Source of the DNA: Paraburkholderia atlantica
GTDB taxonomy: Bacteria; Pseudomonadota; Gammaproteobacteria; Burkholderiales; Burkholderiaceae
DNA length: 64,000 nt
Direction of reading: 5' to 3'
Assembly (NCBI RefSeq): GCF_009362785.1
Contig: NZ_WHNQ01000003.1
Span: 186,001-250,000, forward strand
Positions 26,204 through 37,267 of the stretch are shown here, piece by piece. The notes below the pieces were generated by a model. The model had not been told where the DNA came from, did not search any database, and saw nothing but the letters and a program-made list of their open reading frames with translations. The position numbers and the translations under genes are program-made. Position 1 is the stretch's first letter, and each line of letters begins with the position of its first letter.

Positions 26204-27739
26204 ATGCAGTTTTCCAACATGAAGATCGGTAACAGAATCGGAGCAGGCTTCCTGGTAGTACTGTTACTTTCCGCAATGACGGTGGGCATCGGAATCCTGA
26301 TGCTTCAACGTCTGAACGATCAGGCCACCGCTGTCGACAAGACCAACCTGCCGCGTCTATTGAACGTGAACGCGGCCGGACATCAGCTGGACGCGATCGC
26401 GGTCGCCGTCCGGAACCTGCTTCTCAACGACGATCCGGACGTTCAAAAGAAATCGCTGGATACGATCGCCGCCAGCAGATCCACGCTGCACGAAACGATC
26501 GCAACGTTGTCGAAATCGCTCGCGCGTCCCGAAGTGGGCGAGCGGCTCGTGAAGCAAAGCGCGGACTACGATCACGGCATCGAAAAGATCGTCGGCTTGC
26601 ACGCCGAAGGACTGCGCACCCAGGCTATCCAATCCCTGAACAAAGACCTGCTGCCGGTCTACGTCGGTTACACGGCGACACTCGACGACATACACCAATT
26701 TCAGGTCTCCGGGACGACCAAAGCCACCGCCGCCATCACGGACATCGCGCAGAAGAGCTGCCTGATATTGGCCGCTCTGGGCGCGGCGGTCCTTGCCATG
26801 AGCGTTGGTTTTGGCTGGGTCATCACACGCAGCATCACCCGCCCGCTCGCGGAAGCCGTCAATATTGCGTCGACTGTCGCGAAGGGCAACCTGACCCAGA
26901 AGATCGAGGTCACCAGCAAAGACGAAACCGGCCATCTGCTCAACGCGCTGAAGGACATGAACGACAGCTTGAGTAGAGTGGTTCTCGACGTACGCAAGGG
27001 CTCCGACGCGATCGCTACGGCAACCAAAGAGATCGCCGCAGGCAACCTCGACCTCAGTGCGCGGACCGAGCAGCAGGCTGCGTCGCTGGAAGAAACCGCT
27101 TCGAGCATGGAAGAGCTGACCGCCACGGTCCGCCGCAACGCCGAAAGCGCCGAACAGGGCAACGTTCTGGCCGCCAATGCGTCGGAGGTTGCGGCGCGCA
27201 GCGGCGAGGTGATGGAGCGTGTCGTCCAGACCATGCACCAGATCTCGAACAGTTCAGGCAAGGTGGCCGACATCATCGGCACGATCGAAGGCATTGCGTT
27301 CCAGACGAACATTCTTGCCTTGAATGCGTCGGTCGAAGCAGCTCGAGCCGGAGAACAAGGCCGGGGCTTCGCCGTCGTGGCCAATGAAGTGCGCATCCTG
27401 GCGCAGCGCTCCGCAGCCGCCGCCAAGGAGATCAAGGAACTGATCGACGAGTCGGTCGCTCGCGTCAAGACCGGTCAAGCCCAGGTCGACGAATCGGGCC
27501 GCACGATCGACGAAGTCGTGTCCGCCGTGCGTCGCCTGACCGACCTGATGGGCGAGATTACCGCTGCGTCCCGTGAACAGCATCAGGGCATCGAGCAGGT
27601 CAATCAGGCGATCGTGCAGATGGACAAGGTCACTCAACAGAACGCCGCGCTGGTCGAGCAGGCAGCCGCCGCGGCGAGCTCGCTCCAGGAGCAATCAGGC
27701 ACGCTGGTGCAACAGGTAGCAGTATTCGCTGTCGACTGA
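26204..27739 (+). CDS. Methyl-accepting chemotaxis protein (4HB_MCP/HAMP)
   Basis: The 511-residue receptor starts MQFSNMKIGNRIGAGFLVVLLLSAMTVGIGILML (first span), has a helical-bundle ligand domain of about 150 residues, a second span (SCLILAALGAAVLAMSVGFGWV), a HAMP domain (RPLAEAVNIASTVAKGNLTQ) and the signalling domain with tip [34 protein letters not shown]. One tip residue reads Ser where Ala is usual (LNASVEAA). It stands alone, between the small-gene cluster and a long non-coding gap; the ligand is unknown. Confidence 0.93.
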   Translation: MQFSNMKIGNRIGAGFLVVLLLSAMTVGIGILMLQRLNDQATAVDKTNLPRLLNVNAAGHQLDAIAVAVRNLLLNDDPDVQKKSLDTIAASRSTLHETIATLSKSLARPEVGERLVKQSADYDHGIEKIVGLHAEGLRTQAIQSLNKDLLPVYVGYTATLDDIHQFQVSGTTKATAAITDIAQKSCLILAALGAAVLAMSVGFGWVITRSITRPLAEAVNIASTVAKGNLTQKIEVTSKDETGHLLNALKDMNDSLSRVVLDVRKGSDAIATATKEIAAGNLDLSARTEQQAASLEETASSMEELTATVRRNAESAEQGNVLAANASEVAARSGEVMERVVQTMHQISNSSGKVADIIGTIEGIAFQTNILALNASVEAARAGEQGRGFAVVANEVRILAQRSAAAAKEIKELIDESVARVKTGQAQVDESGRTIDEVVSAVRRLTDLMGEITAASREQHQGIEQVNQAIVQMDKVTQQNAALVEQAAAAASSLQEQSGTLVQQVAVFAVD

Positions 27740-28766
27740 TACGGCAACGTCGGTTCCAGGTCACGGATCGCTTCATCACCATCGCGGCCCGATACGACCG
27801 CGCAGCGGGCAGCGCGAGAAAGCTCCATTCGGGCATCCGATTTAGAGGCATCAGTCGATTGACATTCGCTGCCGCGGCGTTCCGGCCGAGAGGACGAAGT
27901 CTCCCGGCGGCACGCTTTCAAGGGTTGCGATTTCCTTCAGAGGGCATCTAATCCATTTATCGCGCTCGACGCGAGACCACGCCAGACAAGGCCTGGATGC
28001 TTCACTCGCGATGTTCGTCGAGGCCTACCGGGGGCGAGGCTCCGCGCACCACAGATCACCACCACCCGCAGACGGGCCCGGCAATGCGCGATGCATACAG
28101 AACAATGCGTATGTGGTTAACCCGCTCTTTCAACCCGCGCCGCGCGTGCTTATCGTGCTGGGTGCGAACGGCAGGCCAACAAGATCAAGCAGCATGCCGT
28201 CATTGGTTGGATCGGGATGTCGACGGCGGACGTAGTCAGCGCAGCTTCGCGAGCCGCCAGCCGCTACCATCGCACACGCGCGTAAGACAGCGCATAACGT
28301 CTTCTGCGGCGCCGGGGCGACCGCCACATCGGCGAGTCGAAAAGCGCACTCAGAAAACGAACAGATACCTGCACCGCCGGCATGGCCGGACGCGTTCGCA
28401 GCCGAGCGGGCCACGATCGAGAGGCCTCCATAGAGGGGACAAAAGATGTTCGGATGCAAGCTGATTGACGTCAACGCATTATCCGCCCGACCCGCCCGAG
28501 CGCCGGTCCAGCGGCGCACGCGCCGATCGCATCGCGGCCACGTCCATCTCGTGCCCACTCCCCACGACACGACACAGTACGGTCATTAGCCACTGGCAGG
28601 CTCACTGCCGCATTTCATGACCGCCGCCACTCCCAACCGATCAATCAATCCCTCGGCTTCGGGTGCGCAAACCGTTACGCCGGACCCCGCTCACAGCGCT
28701 CTCCCAGCAATGAACAAGGGGTCCGATTTTCAACGTTGTTACGTGGTTCGTTAGCAAGGAAATCGA
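27740..28766. other. Long intergenic region, no gene recognised
   Basis: About 1 kb lies between the chemoreceptor gene and the second Liv importer. Open frames on both strands (for example 27997-28464 plus, 28130-28570 minus) have Arg/Pro-rich products typical of out-of-frame high-GC DNA and lack ribosome sites. No RNA gene, repeat or mobile element was seen. The 3' end must hold the importer promoter. Confidence 0.5.
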
Positions 28767-29942
28767 ATGCAAAACAAGAAGCGCACTTTGCTTAAGGCCG
28801 CCGCCGCGCTGGTACTGGCAGGTTCGAGCGTGGTCGCCCATGCGGACGATGTGGTCAAGGTCGGGCTCATCGTTCCGATGAGCGGTCCGTTCGCGTCCAC
28901 GGGTCGTCAGGTCGACGCGGCGGTCAAGCTGTATATGGCCCAGCATGGCGACACGGTCGCGGGCAAGAAAATCCAGGTCATCCTGAAGGACGACACCAAC
29001 GTCCCGGACACCACCAAGCGCCTCGCGCAGGAGCTGATCGTCAAGGATCACGTGTCGGTGCTGGCCGGCTTCGGGCTCACGCCGCTGGCGCTCGCCGCCG
29101 CGCCGCTCGCGACCCAGGCGAAGGTGCCGATGATCGTGATGAACGCGGCCACCGCGATGATCACGGAACAGTCGCCTTACATCGTGCGCACGGGCTTCAC
29201 GCTGCCGCAGAACACCCTGGGCATCGCGCGTTGGGCGCCCAGGAACGGCATCAAGAAGGTGGTCACGCTGGTGGCCGACTACGGTCCCGGCATCGACGCG
29301 CAGAACTCCTTCAAGAAGGTGTTCGAAGCGGAGGGCGGCAACGTCGTCGAGCAACTGCGCGTGCCGGTCGCCAACCCGGACTTTTCGCCGTTCCTGCAAA
29401 AAGTCGCCGACCTGAAGCCTGACGCACTGTTCATCTTCGTGCCGTCGGGCGCTGGCGCCGTGTTCATGAAGCAGTTCGCCGAGCGCGGCCTGAGCAAACA
29501 GGGCATCAAACTGATCGGTACCGGCGACGTGGTCGATGACGACATCCTGAACGCCATGGGGGACGTCGCGCTGGGCACGGTGACATCGATGCACTACTCG
29601 GCGGCTCTCGACAATCCCGAGAACCGCGCCTATGTGGCCGCCTTCGAAAAAGCCAACCCCAGCATGCGCCCGAACTTCCACAGCGTCGGCGCGTATGACG
29701 GCATGCACCTGATCTACGCGGCGCTGCAAGCCACCAAGGGCGACACCAACGGCGACAAGCTGCTGGCCGCGATGAAGGGCCAGAAATGGAACAGCCCGCG
29801 CGGCCCGGTGGAACTCGATCCGCAGACGCGTGAAATGGTCCAGAACGTGTACATCACCCGGACCGAACGCGTGAATGGCCAGCTGTTCAACGTGTCGTTC
29901 GACAAGGTCGACGCCGTCAAGGACCCGGCCAAGATCAAATAA
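28767..29942 (+). CDS. Liv-type ABC transporter substrate-binding protein
   Basis: A 391-residue periplasmic protein with signal peptide (LKAAAALVLAGSSVVAHA) and type I binding fold (VVKVGLIVPMSGPFASTGRQVDAAVKLYMAQHG, then VSVLAGFGLTPLALAAAPLATQAKVPMIVMNAATA). AAGGAAATCG precedes the ATG. It leads a complete five-gene importer operon: binding protein, LivH, LivM, LivG, LivF. The ligand may be a branched-chain amino acid or an aromatic or related acid; sequence does not decide. Confidence 0.92.
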   Translation: MQNKKRTLLKAAAALVLAGSSVVAHADDVVKVGLIVPMSGPFASTGRQVDAAVKLYMAQHGDTVAGKKIQVILKDDTNVPDTTKRLAQELIVKDHVSVLAGFGLTPLALAAAPLATQAKVPMIVMNAATAMITEQSPYIVRTGFTLPQNTLGIARWAPRNGIKKVVTLVADYGPGIDAQNSFKKVFEAEGGNVVEQLRVPVANPDFSPFLQKVADLKPDALFIFVPSGAGAVFMKQFAERGLSKQGIKLIGTGDVVDDDILNAMGDVALGTVTSMHYSAALDNPENRAYVAAFEKANPSMRPNFHSVGAYDGMHLIYAALQATKGDTNGDKLLAAMKGQKWNSPRGPVELDPQTREMVQNVYITRTERVNGQLFNVSFDKVDAVKDPAKIK

Positions 29943-29988
29943 GCTCGCGAAAGCGAGGCAAGCCGTATCTGGATCGCTTCGATTTGCC

Positions 29989-30025
29989 CGCCGCGCCCCT
30001 GGCACTGCCAGGGTCGCGGCGTTTT
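29989..30025 (+). terminator. Intrinsic terminator/attenuator after the binding-protein gene
   Basis: A strong hairpin pairs CGCCGCG (29989-29995) with CGCGGCG (30015-30021) and CCCTGG (29997-30002) with CCAGGG (30008-30013), with one C/T mismatch, loop CACTG and TTTT directly after. A smaller GAAA-loop hairpin (CTCGC/GCGAG, 29944-29957) lies just after the stop codon. Partial termination here would keep binding-protein mRNA in excess over permease mRNA. Confidence 0.8.
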
Positions 30026-30039
30026 GGCGTTAAAAACTC

Positions 30040-30900
30040 ATGCTAACCATTCTCTTCGACGGTATTGCCTACGGTATGCTTCTGTTCGTGCTGGCGAGCG
30101 GTCTGGCCATCACGCTGGGATTGATGAACTTCGTCAATCTCGCTCACGGCGCCTTCGCCATGGTAGGCGGCTATGCCACCGTGCTGGCGATGTCGCGTCT
30201 GGGCATCCCCTTCCTGTGCGCATTGCCGATCGCGTTCGTCGCGTCCGCGGTGCTTGGCGGCATTCTCGAACGCACGCTGTACAAGCGCGTGTACGGGCAG
30301 TCCGAACTCAACCAGGTGCTGTTTACGATCGGCCTGACCTTCATGGCCATCGCGACGGTCGACTACTTCATGGGCTCGACCCAGCAGTTCCTGACCTTGC
30401 CGCAATGGCTGCAGGGCCGCACGGTGTTCGCCGGCATCGGCATCGGCTACTACCGGCTGTTCGTGATCCTCGTCTGCGTGGTACTCGTCATCGCGCTGCA
30501 GCTGATTCTGACCCGGACCCGCTTCGGCAGCCGCCTGCGGGCATCGGTGGATGATCCGCGCGCGGCGAGCGGTCTCGGCATCAACATCAACTTCGTGTTT
30601 CTGACCACCTTCGCGTTCGGCTCGGGCCTCGCCGGCCTCGGCGGCGCGCTCGGCGCGAACATGCTCGGCCTCGATCCGATCTTCCCGCTCAAGTTCATGA
30701 TCTATTTCCTGGTCGTGGTCGCGGTCGGCGGGACGACCTCGCTGACCGGTCCGCTGCTGGCTTCGCTGCTGCTCGGCATCGCGGACGTGGCGGGCAAATA
30801 CTACATCCCCGATCTCGGGGCGTTCATCATCTACGGCGTCATGATCATCACCCTGATGTGGCGACCACAGGGTCTATTCGTCAGGGCGGGGGGCAAATGA
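30040..30900 (+). CDS. livH: Liv-type ABC transporter permease (LivH family)
   Basis: A 286-residue polytopic permease with a typical LivH N-terminus (TILFDGIAYGMLLFVLASGLAITLGLMNFVNLAHGAFAMVGGY) and the cytoplasmic loop TRTRFGSRLRASVDDPRAASGLGIN. Its stop overlaps the next start as ATGA (30897-30900), showing coupling to LivM. The gene begins only 15 nt after the terminator-like hairpin, so part of its mRNA depends on read-through. Confidence 0.93.
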   Translation: MLTILFDGIAYGMLLFVLASGLAITLGLMNFVNLAHGAFAMVGGYATVLAMSRLGIPFLCALPIAFVASAVLGGILERTLYKRVYGQSELNQVLFTIGLTFMAIATVDYFMGSTQQFLTLPQWLQGRTVFAGIGIGYYRLFVILVCVVLVIALQLILTRTRFGSRLRASVDDPRAASGLGININFVFLTTFAFGSGLAGLGGALGANMLGLDPIFPLKFMIYFLVVVAVGGTTSLTGPLLASLLLGIADVAGKYYIPDLGAFIIYGVMIITLMWRPQGLFVRAGGK

Positions 30901-31906
30901 AGTCGGCAACTTCTAACGAAATGAGCACATCGACGATCGTGCCAGAGGTCCGCAGCATGGGCAGGCAATGGTCGCGCTGGCGCCCCGTGGAAATCGTCTT
31001 CTGGATCGCGGCGCTGGGCGTCTGCGTGATGCCGCTGAATAACTACCTGCTGCTCAACGAGATGGCGATCCTCGCGTTGTTCGCGGTATCGCTGGACCTG
31101 ATCCTCGGCTACACCGGCATCGTGTCGCTGGGCCATGCGGCCTTTTTCGGTCTCGGTGCTTACTCGGCTGCATTGCTGGCCAAGCACTTCAATGTCGATC
31201 CGCTGCTGGGCATGCTGCTCTCGTGCGGGGTCGCGGCGCTGGCGGGCCTCGTCACCAGCGTGCTGGTGATGCGCGGTTCGGACCTCACGCGCCTGATGGT
31301 GACGCTCGGCGTGGCCTCGATCCTGCACGAACTGGCCAACAAGCTCGGCTGGCTCACCGGCGGGGCCGACGGCATGACGGGTGTGCCGATGGTGCCGCTC
31401 TTCGGTCACATCGAGTTCGATCTGTTCGGCAAGGTGGCCTACACGTATTCGATCGTCACGCTGTTCGTGCTGTTCGTGATCGGCCGCGCGGTGGTCAAGT
31501 CGCCGTTCGGCATGTCGCTGCAGGCGATCCGCCAGAATCCGCTTCGCGCCGCGGCGATGGGCGTGCCGGTCAACCTGCGCCGCACTGCCGTCTACACGTT
31601 GAGCGCGGCCTACGCGGGCGTGGCCGGCGCTCTGCTCGCGCAGACCACCGGCTTCGCGTCGCTCGACGTGCTCGACTTCCACCGCTCGGCCGACGTGCTG
31701 CTGATGCTGATGATCGGCGCCGCGGGTTATTTGTATGGCGGCATCATCGGCGCGGTCGTATTCCGGTTCATGCAGGACCGGCTGGCGGACATCACGCCGC
31801 AATACTGGCAGTTCTGGATCGGCCTGCTGCTGGTGATCATCGTGATCGTCGGTCACGAGCGGCTCGTGCGTCCGTGGACATGGTTCCGTCGCAGCGGAGG
31901 TAACGC

Positions 31907-31910
<4 letters not shown>
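30897..31910 (+). CDS. livM: Liv-type ABC transporter permease (LivM family)
   Basis: A 337-residue permease with MAILALFAVSLDLILGYTGIVSLGHAAFFGLGAYSAALLAKH, the LivM hallmark, and QAIRQNPLRAAAMGVPVNLRRTAVYTLSAAYAGVAGALLAQ. The ATG at 30897 overlaps the upstream stop; an ATG at 30921 is an alternative. The stop again overlaps the LivG start (31907-31910). Confidence 0.92.
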
Positions 31911-33371
<1,461 letters not shown>

Positions 33372-33394
33372 GCGGCTCGCGATGCGTGGGCGGT

Positions 33395-34258
33395 CTACGC
33401 GGCGAAAGTCGCGACCGCCCGGTTGAACGCATCGGGTCTTGCGACATTCATCCCATGCGACGCACCGTCGATCGTTTCGCGTTCGGCAAACTCGATCCAC
33501 TGTTCGAGCTTGTCGACCGTATTGCGGAACATGCGGGGACTTCTCTGGCCGTCGATCAACAACGTCCGACACTTGATATCGCGCGCGGCTTCCGGCGTAT
33601 AGGCGGGAAGCGGATCGAGCAACTGCTTCGGCAGCGTGAGCGCGTTGTCGAGCGCCATACGACGAAAGCTCTCCGGGCTTTTGTTCCAATACCCCGGCAT
33701 GCTCACGGAGTCGACGAACATCGACAAGCCGGCGTCGAACTCGCCCCGCTCGATCAGTTCCGCGACCCGGGCGCGCAACACGTTGGTCGCCGGCGGCATG
33801 AACGCGGGCTGCCCCCTCGGTTCGGTTTGCAGCGGGCCGCCAGGGTCGGCTAGCGTCAGCGTTTTGACGAGGCGCGGATATTCGCGCGCGAGATGGAAAG
33901 CCACGCACCCACCCCGTGAATGACCGACCAGATGAACAGGAGCCAGGTCGAGCGCGGTGATGAATCCGGCCATTTCCTCGACGTGCGTCTCCCAGCTGAA
34001 GTCGCTGTGTCCAAACGCATCGATCTCGGGCCAGTAATGGCTCAAGCTCGGCGCGAAGCAGCGAAACCGGCCAGACAGCGAGGCCACCTGGGCGTCCCAG
34101 TAGCGATAGTCGCAAAGCGAGCCGTGCACGAACACCATCGGCTCACCGCGCCCGGACTCGACATACGGTATGGCAACACTCGATGCGGTGGTCACGAACG
34201 ATGGCGCGGCCGCGCCATAGGCCGAGGCCAGAATCGATGGGCTGGTACGTGCATTCAT
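33395..34258 (-). CDS. Alpha/beta hydrolase
   Basis: A 287-residue alpha/beta hydrolase with oxyanion motif VFVHGSLCD, nucleophile elbow VGHSRGG (Ser114), an acidic residue in TLADPGG or the later loop, and a C-terminal histidine in GASHGMN. The ATG at 34258 has GGAG 7 nt upstream; a TTG at 34261 is also in frame. An Ala-rich N-terminal 30 residues might be a weak export signal. It is divergent from a LysR gene 96 nt away, which probably controls it. Substrate unknown; the family includes esterases and C-C hydrolases. Confidence 0.85.
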   Translation of the reverse strand: MNARTSPSILASAYGAAAPSFVTTASSVAIPYVESGRGEPMVFVHGSLCDYRYWDAQVASLSGRFRCFAPSLSHYWPEIDAFGHSDFSWETHVEEMAGFITALDLAPVHLVGHSRGGCVAFHLAREYPRLVKTLTLADPGGPLQTEPRGQPAFMPPATNVLRARVAELIERGEFDAGLSMFVDSVSMPGYWNKSPESFRRMALDNALTLPKQLLDPLPAYTPEAARDIKCRTLLIDGQRSPRMFRNTVDKLEQWIEFAERETIDGASHGMNVARPDAFNRAVATFAA

Positions 34259-34354
34259 CAATGGGCTCCTTTGGCGACACTATCGATGGTGTATTGACAA
34301 AAGAAAATCGCATAATATTGATGGAATCGATCTACTTTTCTGATATCAATCATC

Positions 34355-35218
34355 ATGGCAACGGAAATGAAAGCGCTCGATCTGGACGTGCTGTCGATGA
34401 TCATCGCGGTGGCAGACGCCGGCACGATCAGTCGCGCGGCGCAGGTCGTGCATCGCTCGCAATCGGCGGTGAGCATGCAGATCAAGACGCTCGAGACGGC
34501 GCTCGGCAAGGCGCTGTTCGTGCGCAAGCCTCGCAGCGTGGTGCCGACGCAAGACGGCGAAATGCTGTTGACCTACGCACGACGGATGATCGCGCTGCGC
34601 GATGAAGCGTGGGCAGCGGTGGTTCGGCCCGACGTGACCGGGCGCGTGGTGATCGGCGTGCCGGACGACTATGCGACGTCACTGTTCCCGCCGATCCTCA
34701 AGAAATTTTCGGCGACCTATCCGAAGGTGGAGATTCAGGTGGTGGGGCTGCCAAGCGTCGCGCTCGAGCCGATGTTGAAGGACGGCACGGTCGATCTCGT
34801 CTGCGCGACCCGCGTGAAAGGATTGCACGGCGAGTTCCTGCGTCACGAACCGATGGTGTGGGCCGCCGCCCCGGGCGCGACCGAGATCTGGCGCGAAAGG
34901 CCCTTGCCCATCGCCGTGTTTTTGCCTGGCAGCGTCGCGCGAGAGAAAGCCATCCGGAGTCTGGAGCGTGCGCGCATCACGTATCGAACGTCGTATGAGA
35001 GTCCGAGTCTGCTGGGTCTGCTGACGATGGCCGAGGCCGGACTCGCGGTGACCCCTTTGGCCAAGTGCGCGGTACCGGCTCACTTCTCGCTGCTGGGGGC
35101 CGCGAATGGCCTGCCGGAAATCGGCACGCTCGAAGTCGTGCTGGCGCGAAGCGCGGCTTCGAAGCGGCCTGTGTGTGACTTTCTCGCGGAACGTATTCTC
35201 GCCGACCTGAAGAATTAA
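34355..35218 (+). CDS. LysR family transcriptional regulator
   Basis: The 287-residue regulator has the LysR helix-turn-helix (LDVLSMIIAVADAGTISRAAQVVHRSQSAVSMQIKTLETALGKALFVRKPRSVVPT) and an effector domain (GRVVIGVPDDYATSLFPPILKKFSATYPKVEIQV). The intergenic region toward the hydrolase is AT-rich (around 34290-34350) and should hold the binding site. An ATG at 34367 is a possible alternative start. Confidence 0.92.
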   Translation: MATEMKALDLDVLSMIIAVADAGTISRAAQVVHRSQSAVSMQIKTLETALGKALFVRKPRSVVPTQDGEMLLTYARRMIALRDEAWAAVVRPDVTGRVVIGVPDDYATSLFPPILKKFSATYPKVEIQVVGLPSVALEPMLKDGTVDLVCATRVKGLHGEFLRHEPMVWAAAPGATEIWRERPLPIAVFLPGSVAREKAIRSLERARITYRTSYESPSLLGLLTMAEAGLAVTPLAKCAVPAHFSLLGAANGLPEIGTLEVVLARSAASKRPVCDFLAERILADLKN

Positions 35219-35229
35219 CCCGGAAGACT

Positions 35230-36360
35230 TCAGGAAGACTCCTCCGCGCCGGCTCGGCACGACGCACACATCCGCCACGCAGCCTTCGGCGCAGCGACCG
35301 TTTCCGCCACCTCGCGCCACCAGCGTTCGCCGCGATGCACCGCGGTCAGATCGAGGCGCTCGCCCATGCGCGGTGTCGACAGCGCGACGCCGCGCGCGAG
35401 CGCCAGCCCCGTCACCCTCTCGAACGGTTCCTGCCAGCGATGCATCGCGAGGTCGAAGGTGCCGTTGTGAATCGGCACGAGCCAGCGGCCGCGCAGGTCG
35501 ATATGCGCCTGCACGGTTTCTTCAGGCTGCATATGAACGTATGGCCACATCGCGTCGTACGCGCCGGTCTCGATCAACGTCACGTCGAAGGGTCCGAGGC
35601 GCTCGCCGATCGCGCTGAAACCATCGAAGTAGCCGGTGTCGCCGCTGAAGAACACGCGCAGATCGTTATCGACGATCACCCACGACGCCCACAACGTGCG
35701 GTTGCCGTCGAACAGGCTGCGCCCCGAGAAGTGCTGCGCGGGTGTCGCGGTGAACTCGATGCCTTCGACCACCGTGCCCTGCCACCAGTCGAACTGCCGG
35801 ACCTTCGCCGCGTCGATACCCCATTCGATGAGCCGGTCGCCGACCCCGAGCGGCGTCAGGAACACCTCAGTCCGCTGCGCCAGGATCAGGACGGTCTCGC
35901 GGTCCAGATGGTCGTAGTGATCGTGCGACAAGATCACGCCGTGCAGCGGCGGCAAATCGTCGAGCGAGATCGGCGGCGCATGAAAGCGCTTCGGACCGAG
36001 ATTGCGAAACGGCGACGCCCGCTCGGCGAATACGGGATCGGTCAGCCAGAACTTGCCGCGCAACTTCAGCAGCATCGTCGAGTGACCGAGCCGGTACAGG
36101 CTGCGATCGGGCGCCGCCTCGAGTTGCGCGCGTGTCAGCGTTTCGACGGGCAATGCGTCGGCCGGCACGGTGCCACGCGGCTTGTTGAATAGCACCGTCC
36201 ACGCGAGGCCGAGCGTTTTGCGCAGGCTTTCCGCCGGACGCGGCTTGACGTTGCGAAAGCGCTCGCCGTCGTGCTGCGGCGACAGGCCGAACCTCGCGCG
36301 GCTGCGTTGCGCGGCGTTCACGCCGAGCATTCGGCGGACATAGGCGGGAAGCGACGTCAT
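35230..36360 (-). CDS. MBL-fold metallo-hydrolase (NAPE-PLD/UlaG-like)
   Basis: A 376-residue protein with the metallo-beta-lactamase metal site SHDHYDHLD at about 145-153, preceded by RLGHSTMLLKLRGKFWLTDPVF, and later the HFSGR and FFSGDTGY segments that complete the two-metal centre. The order and length match NAPE-PLD-like hydrolases. The ATG at 36360 or the adjacent 36363 can start it. It is divergent from a TetR gene across 84 nt with two operator-like palindromes, so it is probably the regulated target. The C-terminus has a CASC motif. Confidence 0.88.
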   Translation of the reverse strand: MTSLPAYVRRMLGVNAAQRSRARFGLSPQHDGERFRNVKPRPAESLRKTLGLAWTVLFNKPRGTVPADALPVETLTRAQLEAAPDRSLYRLGHSTMLLKLRGKFWLTDPVFAERASPFRNLGPKRFHAPPISLDDLPPLHGVILSHDHYDHLDRETVLILAQRTEVFLTPLGVGDRLIEWGIDAAKVRQFDWWQGTVVEGIEFTATPAQHFSGRSLFDGNRTLWASWVIVDNDLRVFFSGDTGYFDGFSAIGERLGPFDVTLIETGAYDAMWPYVHMQPEETVQAHIDLRGRWLVPIHNGTFDLAMHRWQEPFERVTGLALARGVALSTPRMGERLDLTAVHRGERWWREVAETVAAPKAAWRMCASCRAGAEESS

Positions 36361-36384
36361 CAAGTTGACCTTTCGAAGAAAATG

Positions 36385-36434
36385 TACACCCGGCAGTGTA
36401 GTTTATTTTCAAGAAAAGTAAACTGACCAGTGTA
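36385..36434. promoter_or_regulatory. Two tandem 16-bp palindromes between divergent MBL hydrolase and tetR genes
   Basis: TACAC-N6-GTGTA at 36385-36400 and TAAAC-N6-GTGTA at 36419-36434 have the same form, with starts 34 bp apart (close to three helical turns). Both lie in the 84-bp gap between divergent starts, as expected for TetR-type operators that control both genes. Confidence 0.7.
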
Positions 36435-36444
36435 AAATTAAGGA

Positions 36445-37059
36445 ATGGAATCCCCTGCCCGCCCGCAACGTCTGACTGACCGCAAGCGCGTCGCGATCGT
36501 CGCCGCCGCGATCGAGGAGTTCCTCGCGGCCGGATACGACGCAACCAGCATGGACCGCATCGCCTCTCGCGCGAGCGTCTCGAAGCGCACGGTCTATAAC
36601 CATTTCCCGAGCAAGGAAGCACTTTTCGCGGCGATCCTCCAGCAGCTATGGGACGCGAGCCACGACGGCGATGCGCCCTCCTACCTCGCCGATCAACCGT
36701 TGCGCGGGCAGTTGCTCGATTTGCTGGAGCGCAAGCTGAGGCTGCTTCACGACGAATCCTTTTTGTCGCTGGCACGGGTGGCGATCGCGGCTGGCATCCA
36801 TTCGCCGGAGCGCGCGCGCGATATGGTCGCCCGCATGGGGGAGCGCGAGGAGGATCTGACGGCATGGGTCCGCGCGGCTGCCGCGGACGGCCGCATCAAG
36901 ACCGAGGACCCCGTCTTCGCCGCACTGCAGTTGCAGGGGCTCGTGAAGGCTTTCGCCTTCTGGCCGCAAGTGGCGATGGGTCAAGTGCCGCTCGATGCCA
37001 GCGAGCAGAAGCGGATCGCGGAAGCGGCGGCGGATATGTTCCTCGCGCGTTATGCGTGA
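36445..37059 (+). CDS. TetR/AcrR family transcriptional regulator
   Basis: The 204-residue repressor has a typical DNA-binding domain (RKRVAIVAAAIEEFLAAGYDATSMDRIASRASVSKRTVYNHFPSKEALFAAIL) and a ligand domain with the AefR-like C-terminal pattern (RMGEREEDLTAWVRAAAADGRIKTEDPVFAALQLQGLVKAFAFWPQ). AAGGA lies just before the ATG. It likely represses itself and the divergent MBL hydrolase. Confidence 0.93.
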   Translation: MESPARPQRLTDRKRVAIVAAAIEEFLAAGYDATSMDRIASRASVSKRTVYNHFPSKEALFAAILQQLWDASHDGDAPSYLADQPLRGQLLDLLERKLRLLHDESFLSLARVAIAAGIHSPERARDMVARMGEREEDLTAWVRAAAADGRIKTEDPVFAALQLQGLVKAFAFWPQVAMGQVPLDASEQKRIAEAAADMFLARYA

Positions 37060-37267
37060 GGTTTGTCGGGTTGGGTTTGCTGTGGCTCCGACCCGTCAAC
37101 GCAAGAAGTTCTTTGCTCGAAGGCGGCGGTGCGCGCAGTGACTTTCCGCGAAGCGGGCGCCGCGAGAGCGAACTCTTTCTTTTTCGCAAACGTTTGCCCT
37201 CGGGTATCAAGTCTCAGCTTCCGAAGCCGAAAACGCGTACATCGCCTCGAAACTTTGGAGACCCGAT

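Noticed and set aside
28130..28570. Possible genes in the 1-kb gap before the second Liv operon
   Set aside because: Products on both strands look random, no ribosome sites are present and no family resemblance was found.
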